Below are positions 1-4,239 of a stretch of 6,027 bases of DNA, piece after piece. Position 1 is the first letter of the stretch, and each line of letters starts with the position of its first letter. The notes under the pieces were generated by a model. It had not been told where the DNA came from. It did not search any database and was given only the letters and a program-made list of their open reading frames with translations. Position numbers and translations under genes: made by a program. This DNA is from Campylobacterota bacterium (lineage in GTDB: Bacteria > Campylobacterota > Campylobacteria > Campylobacterales > Sulfurovaceae). The DNA lies in assembly GCA_003646525.1 (NCBI GenBank), contig QMKU01000091.1:1-6027 (forward strand). The letters are read 5' to 3'.

Positions 1-1045
1 TGGGATCGAGTTTAGAGAGGAACTGCTTGAGTCTCTCATCTGGACGGCTCATGATGATGATCTTGACAAACTTTATCTCTTCTAAACTTGACTTAAACCC
101 ATCATCACTCAACATAGTAATCATACTCTTGTCCCCTACCTCACCATCCTCTAGTGTCTCATCAAGTGCATCTATGATGAATAGATACTCCCTATCTCTA
201 GCTCCTAGATTTTTGAGTGGGGTGGTTATGAGTAGCCCAAAAAGCTCCATATCATCTCTCCCCTCGGTGCTGATACCGCTTATCTCCTCTAGGTATCCAT
301 CTATCTGCGACTGGAAACTATAGGCTAGGGTCTTGATGAACCTCTGTGGGTCGTTTCGGCTAGGTTGGTTGTAGCGACAAAAATGCACACCTATCACATC
401 GGGATGCTTGGATGCTAAATGCACACTCAATGCACTCTTGCCATATCCAGCTTCTGCGGTGATCCATAGTAGCCTAGAGTCTTTATGATGCTCTATCCAC
501 TCTGTGATGCGCTTATCTATCCACTCTCTACCGACTAACCTCTTATGCACAGAGAAGTCTATATCGAAACTAAGAGGATCTAGCTCTTGTAGGATATTGC
601 TCTGTATCCCATCAAAACTGAGAGATTTTTCACCTGTGAGGATAGAGAGTAGCTCTTGCATCTTTTCATCAAAGAGTCGCTCTACAGCATCTCCCTCTTT
701 TTGGTGTAGAAACTCCATCCTCATAGATTGTTGTCTATGGATAGAGAGTGGTAGAGAGTTGTGTTTGATCATAATAGGCAGGATGGTTTTTTTCTTCTCT
801 AGTGCCATAGAGATTTCGTTGAGACAGTAGCCATCTGGTCGCCTAGCAGAGTGAGGAGTCACAAAGAAGAGAACCCAACGACTCTCCCCTATAGCCACCT
901 CTAGCCTATGATCCCACACTATACCAGTATGGAGCTTATCACTATCGAAAAACACCTCATACCCCTCACCCTCCAGATACTCCTTGATCTTGATAACAAA
1001 TTTGGCATAATCATCGTGTCCGTAGGAGAAAAATAGCTTGTCCAT
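1..1045 (-). CDS. TIR-NACHT (STAND NTPase) protein, partial, C-terminus beyond the window
   Basis: I see 348 uninterrupted codons from an ATG at 1045-1043 to the window edge, with no stop. Residues 1-135 form a TIR domain: a LFFSYGHDD first strand, a BB-loop-like D-x-L-x-x-G-x-x-W segment (about 36-44), and C74-L-N-E77, where E77 matches the catalytic glutamate of NAD-cleaving TIR domains. After a linker, about residues 165-348 are a NACHT-type NTPase. Its motifs are a Walker A AEAGYGKS (197-204), a Walker B YLFIIDALDE (287-296) and a sensor-1-like IIIMSRPDE (329-337). Known from the family: TIR-STAND and bacterial NACHT proteins are cytosolic sensors in which ligand binding to C-terminal repeats drives oligomerisation, and TIR then depletes NAD+ or makes a signal nucleotide, often against phage. 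Anti-phage function here is inferred. The first Walker A glycine is alanine. The gene stands alone on its upstream side; an AGGA ribosome site supports the start. Confidence 0.9.
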   Translation of the reverse strand, partial: MDKLFFSYGHDDYAKFVIKIKEYLEGEGYEVFFDSDKLHTGIVWDHRLEVAIGESRWVLFFVTPHSARRPDGYCLNEISMALEKKKTILPIMIKHNSLPLSIHRQQSMRMEFLHQKEGDAVERLFDEKMQELLSILTGEKSLSFDGIQSNILQELDPLSFDIDFSVHKRLVGREWIDKRITEWIEHHKDSRLLWITAEAGYGKSALSVHLASKHPDVIGVHFCRYNQPSRNDPQRFIKTLAYSFQSQIDGYLEEISGISTEGRDDMELFGLLITTPLKNLGARDREYLFIIDALDETLEDGEVGDKSMITMLSDDGFKSSLEEIKFVKIIIMSRPDERLKQFLSKLDP

Positions 1046-1055
1046 AGTGATTCCT
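1046..1055 (-). promoter_or_regulatory. Ribosome binding site fixing the TIR-NACHT start
   Basis: On the minus strand, AGGA (plus-strand positions 1055-1052) lies six bases before the ATG at 1045. The TIR first strand begins right after this ATG (MDKLFFSYG), so this start is well placed. Further upstream, TATAAA (1092-1087) and GATAAAAT (around 1071-1078) could serve as -10 elements, but neither has a convincing -35 box, so no promoter is called. Confidence 0.55.
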
Positions 1056-1210
1056 AATTTTGGTTTTGGTTATTTTATCCAATTAGTTTATAAATTTGGG
1101 ATATAGCTCTCTTGTACTCTTCGGGTCAGGCGTTGAATATGCACTTTTCATAAATAAATAAAAAAGTAACAGATATTATGCTAAAAGAATCTCACAGTAA
1201 AGGGAATATA

Positions 1211-1508
1211 ATGCACGCATCCCAAGAGGAGAGAGAGCAGGAGGAATCTATCATATTATCAATAGAGGCAATATGAAAATGCAAGTCTTTGACGATATGG
1301 AAGACTATGAATACTTTTTGGAACTACTGGAAAAAGCATCAAAAAGAGAAAATGTAGAGATATGAGAAAAGGAGAACTATACACCATACGAAACTCAGTA
1401 AACAGACAAGCCCCACTAGGAGATGAAAAATGGCAAGTAGAAACTGCTACCAAATATGGTATGCTATCTACACTAAATGAGAGCGGACGACCTAGAAAAG
1501 ATATGTAA
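1211..1508 (+). pseudogene. Broken REP-associated Y1 transposase (RAYT), internally deleted
   Basis: Two pieces of one RAYT-like transposase remain. The N-terminal piece (1216-1362) reads RIPRGERAGGIYHIINRGN, then VFDDMEDYEYFLELLEKA, the characteristic start of this family. The likely original ATG (1211) is out of frame with it: the usual M-P-R would be ATG CCA CGC, but the sequence is ATG-CACGC, so one C appears to be missing. The frame stops at TGA 1363-1365. The C-terminal piece (1362-1508, 48 codons) reads MRKGELYTIRNSVNRQAPLG and ends ESGRPRKDM, a typical RAYT C-terminus. The middle, including the HUH (NHFHLL-type) metal-binding motif and the catalytic tyrosine, is gone, so no activity is possible. 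Known of the family: RAYTs are domesticated single-strand transposases that act on REP hairpins; several such hairpins follow directly downstream. Confidence 0.82.
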
Positions 1509-1510
1509 AA

Positions 1511-1538
1511 GTAGCCTGTCCTCCATACGCGTCAGGCT
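1511..1538 (+). repeat. REP-like hairpin directly after the RAYT remnant
   Basis: GTAG (1511-1514) runs into a stem AGCCTG (1513-1518) paired with CAGGCT (1533-1538). There is a further C-G pair inside after one mismatch, and the loop is about ten bases. A GTAG or GGAG tetranucleotide at the 5' foot is the hallmark of REP sequences recognised by TnpA-REP (RAYT) enzymes. It starts two bases after the RAYT stop codon, so it may be the cognate element of that gene, or a weak terminator for it. Confidence 0.55.
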
Positions 1539-1568
1539 AAAAAAATAAGAAAATTAATTTGAAGAGTT

Positions 1569-1592
1569 AATCCCCAAATAAAGGGGATTTTT
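1569..1592 (+). terminator. Intrinsic terminator
   Basis: AATCCCC (1569-1575) pairs perfectly with GGGGATT (1583-1589) around a seven-base AT-rich loop, and a run of T (1588-1592) follows. The T-run makes it a plus-strand terminator; it would end transcription arriving from the RAYT remnant. The other strand has no T-run beyond the stem. Confidence 0.6.
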
Positions 1593-1596
1593 CTAG

Positions 1597-1619
1597 TTCC
1601 CATCGCTCCTGCGTGGGAA
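1597..1619. repeat. Small palindromic repeat (TTCCCA / TGGGAA hairpin)
   Basis: TTCCCA (1597-1602) and TGGGAA (1614-1619) enclose an 11-base loop TCGCTCCTGCG. It resembles dispersed GTTCCCA..TGGGAAT hairpins found in many bacteria. The same outer motif recurs at the ends of the nested palindrome downstream (ATTCCCACC at 1748-1756 and GGTGGGAACGAG near 1893-1904), so both probably belong to one repeat family. Confidence 0.5.
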
Positions 1620-1650
1620 TTCATACTTATATAACGCATACTTAACTCAT

Positions 1651-1676
1651 TTGGTGGGTTGGCAAACCCACCCTAC
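1651..1676 (-). repeat. REP-like hairpin with GTAG foot, minus orientation
   Basis: GGTGGGTT (1653-1660) and AACCCACC (1665-1672) form a perfect 8-bp stem around GGCA. CTAC follows at 1673-1676, so on the minus strand GTAG sits at the 5' foot of the hairpin. The flanks TTGGTGG.. and ..CCCTAC..GTTGATAATT recur around the hairpin at 1823-1838 (1818-1853), so these two are copies of one repeat unit. Confidence 0.65.
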
Positions 1677-1710
1677 AGGGCGTTGATAATTTTTATTTAT
1701 GAGAGGTTCT

Positions 1711-1736
1711 GTAGGGGGGGTGCTTGCTAATGCACC
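1711..1736 (+). repeat. REP-like hairpin with expanded G run
   Basis: GTAG (1711-1714) is followed by a G run and a 5-bp stem GGTGC (1719-1723) / GCACC (1732-1736). The other copies here read GTAG directly followed by GG and the stem; this one has seven consecutive G (1714-1720), four more than that layout predicts, so it looks like an expanded or degenerate copy. Confidence 0.45.
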
Positions 1737-1786
1737 ATCTGTTATGCATTCCCACCAAGATGGCAATGCCAATGAAATAAGAATGC

Positions 1787-1806
1787 GTAGGGTCGGTTTA
1801 CCGACC
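1787..1806 (+). repeat. REP-like hairpin, left inner arm of the nested palindrome
   Basis: GTAG (1787-1790) precedes GGTCGGT (1791-1797) and ACCGACC (1800-1806), a perfect complementary pair with two bases between them. It faces the matching copy at 1823-1842 head to head, the arrangement seen in bacterial interspersed mosaic elements. Confidence 0.65.
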
Positions 1807-1822
1807 ATCTATTGTAATTGGT

Positions 1823-1842
1823 GGTCGATAAATCGACCCTAC
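1823..1842 (-). repeat. REP-like hairpin, right inner arm of the nested palindrome
   Basis: GGTCGA (1823-1828) pairs with TCGACC (1833-1838) around TAAA, with CTAC at 1839-1842, giving GTAG at the 5' foot on the minus strand. It is the inverted partner of the hairpin at 1787-1806. With its flanks (1818-1853) it also repeats the unit at 1651-1691. Confidence 0.65.
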
Positions 1843-1939
1843 GGTTGATAATTCTAATTATATATTCCTTATTTCATTGGCATTGCCAAGATGGTGGGAA
1901 CGAGAGAAGTATCGTGTCTATTGGGTTCTAACCTTTAGG

Positions 1940-2093
1940 AGGTGAAGAAACCAAACCTTCACATATATTTATCCCTCACTTTTGCTATAGCAGAAGCGGT
2001 GATACCTAGGTGTCTTCCTACCTCTACTTGTCTGTATCCATCATCTAGAAATTTAGGGACAAATTTTAGGGATAGGTGACGAAACCAAACTTT
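1940..2093 (+). repeat. Pair of 20-bp direct repeats around a transposase scrap
   Basis: AGGTGAaGAAACCAAACcTT (1940-1959) and AGGTGAcGAAACCAAACtTT (2074-2093) match at 18 of 20 positions (lower case differ). They bracket the helix-turn-helix remnant between them, and the first copy touches its stop codon. Just inside the second copy is a short tandem duplication (AAATTTAGGGAC at 2049-2060, AAATTTTAGGGAT at 2061-2073). The repeats may be ends of an older element or dispersed repeats; the sequence does not decide. Confidence 0.55.
1959..2057 (-). pseudogene. C-terminal helix-turn-helix scrap, probably of a second RAYT-type transposase
   Basis: Reading the minus strand toward a TGA at 1961-1959 gives FLDDGYRQVEVGRHLGIT and then ASAIAKVRDKYM. 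This has the layout of the C-terminal helix-turn-helix found at the end of many longer RAYT transposases (GYxQxEIAxxLgxSxSAxSK). The frame continues upstream only through a small tandem duplication and a repeat, meets a stop near 2129-2127, and has no start codon or catalytic region, so only the tail survives. It differs from the C-terminus of the RAYT remnant at 1211-1508, so it came from a different transposase. It could also be the tail of another small DNA-binding protein; the transposase reading rests on motif resemblance only. Confidence 0.55.
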
Positions 2094-2174
2094 TAGTATA
2101 ATAATCACATCTAAACAAAAATCTGTTCACAATACAAACACCTAAATACATAACCTATTCAAGTAAAAACAAAC

Positions 2175-2180
2175 TATAAT
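2175..2180 (+). promoter_or_regulatory. Possible -10 element before the small ORF
   Basis: A perfect TATAAT sits at 2175-2180 in the otherwise featureless stretch 2094-2298, about 118 bases before the small ORF at 2299. No good -35 box is visible at the right distance (AACCTA-like at 2152-2157), so this is only a candidate. Apart from a pyrimidine-rich tract near 2217-2230, I see nothing else in this stretch. Confidence 0.25.
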
Positions 2181-2298
2181 CCCTCTCATACCCTTTTTAG
2201 GTAATGGGGTAGTGTTCTTCTTTTCTTTTGAGTGGGTGGGCTTGAAGCTATGATGCTTTTTGGCATAGGCAGGGTTATCTCAGTTGGAAGGGTACGAT

Positions 2299-2412
2299 AT
2301 GGAGATTTATTTTTCAGTACTGTTTTTAATGCTTGGAGTAGTTAGAGTTACGATAATGTGGCTTGATTATAAAGAGTGTAAGAAACACAAGAACACCGAT
2401 AACGATAAGTAA
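2299..2412 (+). CDS. Possible 37-residue single-pass membrane microprotein
   Basis: ATG 2299-2301 to TAA 2410-2412 encodes MEIYFSVLFLMLGVVRVTIM, then a short hydrophilic tail rich in Lys, His, Asn and Asp (KECKKHKNTDNDK). The first 22 residues are strongly hydrophobic, so a single membrane helix is likely, with the charged tail probably in the cytoplasm. GGAAGGG at 2286-2292, six bases before the ATG, is a good ribosome binding site and is the main reason to believe the gene. I recognise no family. It converges with the membrane-protein gene at 2496-3527. A competing 31-codon frame starting at an ATG near 2250 overlaps it and lacks such a site. The ORF is short enough to be chance. Confidence 0.35.
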   Translation: MEIYFSVLFLMLGVVRVTIMWLDYKECKKHKNTDNDK

Positions 2413-2495
2413 TCGCATTTTCTTCAGGTATCGATGTACCCTTTCCATAATTGTACAACAAAAAGATTAAATTAAAACAAAAGAAGAAAATAGTA

Positions 2496-3527
2496 TTATA
2501 TCCCATCTATATAAACCTGTATCTCTTCTGTTTTACCACTCTTCAATGCTTTTTTTAGTTTCATTATGATCTCTCTATTTTTTATCGTACCTATTATTTT
2601 TCTCTCCTTTGAATTGTAAAATTTCTCTTTAAAACAAAATAGTAAAAGTAATAACTTTTGATTGGACTCTCGTATGACTCTTTCATCCAAATAGTCATCT
2701 ATAGGATAGTTCATCTTTGCATAGCTAGAGATTTGATCCAATAGGTACTCGAAGTTATTGCTATATTCACCATAGTAGTAGTATCTTGATAAAACAGCTT
2801 TTACATTGTACTCATCCAAAAATAGATCTGCCCTCTCTCTGAGTAGATAGTCTATAGTGTATCTGATCATGATTTTATATTGTGCCTCTCTCACTGTCTT
2901 AAAGAAGACAACTCCATCCCACAACCCAGTACCTATGGTCGCAATATATGGAGCATACCCACGAAAAGAACTCCTAGTCAATACCCGTTTTAGTATAAAT
3001 TTTAAGAAAAAGTTACTAACTACTACTTTGAGCTTATAGAGTAGAGAGAGAAACATAATATCAATGTTGTCTATTGCATCATGTCTGATATTGTGTTTTG
3101 TTTTTGTTGGCTGTGGCAGTTCCATTATCACTCTAGAAAAAATAGCCAAGAACTCATCCTCTTTTAGATGTATAGTCTCTATCTCTTCGAGATAATTTAG
3201 ATGAAAAATATAATATGATATGGCATAAAATCCTAAAACAAATAACATATAGAACTCTATAGCCACAAGAACGATCAAGGATATAGAGTATATAGCGATA
3301 TTTAAATATTCAATACTGTCCATATCAAATATATTTAGCTCCAACTCCAACCATATCACAGGCAAAGTACACACAAAACCTATCAAGAAAGCTAAAAAAC
3401 TCAATCTATATATATAATTTGAAGCAAACAGCTCAAGCACTGATGAGTATTTTTGGGGCTCACTTGTATCCATCCTACTGTAGAACTGCCTGATCTTTTT
3501 GATACCAAAATCTTCTAGTATTTTCAT
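2496..3527 (-). CDS. Membrane protein of unknown function, 343 aa
   Basis: The protein has a hydrophilic N-terminus (1-38). A hydrophobic segment (about 41-62, LSFLAFLIGFVCTLPVIW) is followed by a long hydrophobic region (about 74-112) that could hold one or two further helices, suggesting two or three membrane passes. The remaining 230 residues are mostly cytoplasmic-looking, helical and rich in Lys, Tyr and Leu. A glycine- and aromatic-containing patch at 188-212 (FRGYAPYIATIGTGLWDGVV) may be a conserved or membrane-contacting segment. There is no signal peptide, catalytic motif or nucleotide-binding loop. The gene is monocistronic, with convergent or divergent neighbours on either side. 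Resemblance to uncharacterised bacterial families such as LBF_2804-type proteins is a weak impression, not evidence. The start follows AAAGAG seven bases upstream; the next methionine is residue 19. No clear terminator follows the stop, only a T-rich stretch on the coding strand. Confidence 0.8.
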   Translation of the reverse strand: MKILEDFGIKKIRQFYSRMDTSEPQKYSSVLELFASNYIYRLSFLAFLIGFVCTLPVIWLELELNIFDMDSIEYLNIAIYSISLIVLVAIEFYMLFVLGFYAISYYIFHLNYLEEIETIHLKEDEFLAIFSRVIMELPQPTKTKHNIRHDAIDNIDIMFLSLLYKLKVVVSNFFLKFILKRVLTRSSFRGYAPYIATIGTGLWDGVVFFKTVREAQYKIMIRYTIDYLLRERADLFLDEYNVKAVLSRYYYYGEYSNNFEYLLDQISSYAKMNYPIDDYLDERVIRESNQKLLLLLFCFKEKFYNSKERKIIGTIKNREIIMKLKKALKSGKTEEIQVYIDGI

Positions 3528-3581
3528 CCTAATGCTCTTTGTTTTAGGTTAATATTTGATCTAAATTATTTATTGTGACCC

Positions 3582-3610
3582 ATTATATGAAAAATATAGC
3601 TAGCATTAGA
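3582..3610 (-). promoter_or_regulatory. Probable promoter of the 343-aa membrane protein
   Basis: On the minus strand a perfect TATAAT (3587-3582) lies about 55 bases before the start codon, giving a leader of roughly 45-50 bases. At 17 bases upstream is TCTAAT (3610-3605), a poor -35, with T-rich sequence between. Weak -35 boxes with T-rich spacers are usual for sigma-70 promoters in Campylobacterota. Confidence 0.45.
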
Positions 3611-3716
3611 TTAAAAGCAGTTCCTCTTTAAGTGCTTAAATTTTCAGTGCTTATCTTTGACAAAGAAGAAACAGACTATAATCTTCCTTACGAGAAAGAA
3701 AGATACTATAAAATAG

Positions 3717-4089
3717 ATAATACGAGATTTTTACCTGAGAGAAGATTTTGATGTGAAAGCTCGTGATTTGCAACTACCATTAGACACACAGAAGATTATC
3801 GCACTTATAGCAGTGAGGCGATGCGGTAAGACATCTATCCTGTACAATATGATAAATAAGCTATCACATACTATAGACAAAACCAAGATACTATTTCTCA
3901 ATTTTGAAGATGAGCGACTTGATCTGAGTGATGAGCATACGAGAGATAGAGAGGTCAAAGGGCTACTCCAAGCCTGTAAGCACTTTAAACCTAACCGTGG
4001 GTGCTATAGTGACCTATGATGATGAGGATGAGTGGATAGAGGATGGCATCTGCATAAAGTTGATACCGTTTTATAAATGGTGTTTGTGA
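3717..4089 (+). pseudogene. Broken AAA_14/DUF4143-type ATPase, internally deleted and frameshifted
   Basis: An open frame from 3717 (first candidate start GTG 3753) reads FDVKARDLQLPLDTQKIIAL, then AVRRCGKTSIL and KILFLNFEDERLD. This is the N-terminal ATPase part of the widespread AAA_14/DUF4143 ATP-binding proteins. Around 3927-3945 it jumps to DREVKGLLQACKHF, a segment that in intact relatives (roughly 400 residues) lies near the C-terminus, so about 280 residues are missing. An extra A in the AAA run at 3987-3989 then shifts the frame. Restored, the text reads HFNLTVGAIVTYDDEDEW and ends IKLIPFYKWCL at TGA 4087-4089, matching the family's usual C-terminus. The first Walker A glycine (GVRRCGKT) is alanine. 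Both defects argue for a dead gene. The family is often linked to mobile or defence islands, but its role is unclear. Confidence 0.8.
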
Positions 4090-4164
4090 TGTGTTTTTGG
4101 GGCGTGAGGTTTTAACCTTGCAAAATTGAAATACTCTCTACAGCCCATCTACACCAAACCTATT

Positions 4165-4213
4165 CTATCCAAAATGATACGATTAATCAAGTTAATCTTA
4201 TCATTTTTGATAG
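4165..4213. terminator. Long hairpin downstream of murC, probable bidirectional terminator
   Basis: Arms 4165-4186 and 4192-4213 are complementary over 22 bp with two mismatches around the loop TCAAG. The inner 16 bp have only one mismatch. It lies 26 bases past the murC stop on the minus strand and 75 bases past the ATPase remnant on the plus strand, so it separates two convergent units. There is no separate T-run; the A/T runs lie within the stem, as in many bidirectional terminators. The stem is longer than usual, so a palindromic repeat is an alternative. Confidence 0.6.
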
Positions 4214-4239
4214 GATTGTAATAACCAATCAAAAGCAGC

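Larger units (their letters stand above)
1749..1900. repeat. 152-bp nested palindrome (MITE- or BIME-like element)
   Basis: The outer arms (1749-1784 and 1864-1900) are inverted copies of about 36 bp. They share TTCCCACC and then GGCAATGCCAATGAAATAAG, differing in a short block (AAGA versus TCTT) and one extra base. Inside, a second pair of arms (1787-1807 and 1822-1842) is complementary over 21 bp with two mismatches, and each inner arm is itself a small hairpin with GTAG at its foot. The whole could fold into a cruciform or long RNA hairpin. No open frame of note lies inside. It resembles a non-autonomous element moved by an enzyme supplied elsewhere; mobility is inferred, and no target duplication was recognised. 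Confidence 0.7.

Noticed and set aside
27..830. Plus-strand open frames at 27-323 and 504-830
   Set aside because: They lie antisense to the TIR-NACHT gene and give low-complexity Ser/Leu/Ile-rich peptides with no family resemblance.
1259..1453. Minus-strand open frame opposite the RAYT remnant
   Set aside because: The plus strand carries clear transposase text here; this frame has no recognisable content.
1511..1900. Hairpin cluster as a CRISPR array
   Set aside because: The repeats are palindromic, differ in sequence, alternate in orientation and lack regular spacers; no cas gene is present.
2250..2345. A tRNA-like beginning (GGGTTATCTCAGTTGG near 2273-2288) and a 31-codon frame overlapping it
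   Set aside because: No anticodon arm, T-loop GTTCRANYC or acceptor partner follows, so it is not a tRNA. The frame lacks a ribosome site, unlike the overlapping 37-codon ORF.
2857..3039. Plus-strand open frame within the membrane-protein gene
   Set aside because: It is a shadow of the 343-aa gene on the other strand, without a ribosome binding site of note.
3627..3640. Short dyad TTTAAG-TG-CTTAAA
   Set aside because: A 6-bp AT-rich dyad is expected by chance in such sequence, and no second copy marks an operator.
3632..3751. GTG-started 39-codon plus-strand frame (LKFSVLIFDKEETDYNLPYE..) just before the ATPase remnant
   Set aside because: It begins directly after a stop, has no clear ribosome binding site and matches nothing I know. 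It could be the scrap of another gene or chance.
3731..3958. Minus-strand open frame opposite the ATPase remnant
   Set aside because: It is antisense to recognisable ATPase sequence and is Ser/Arg-rich low complexity.
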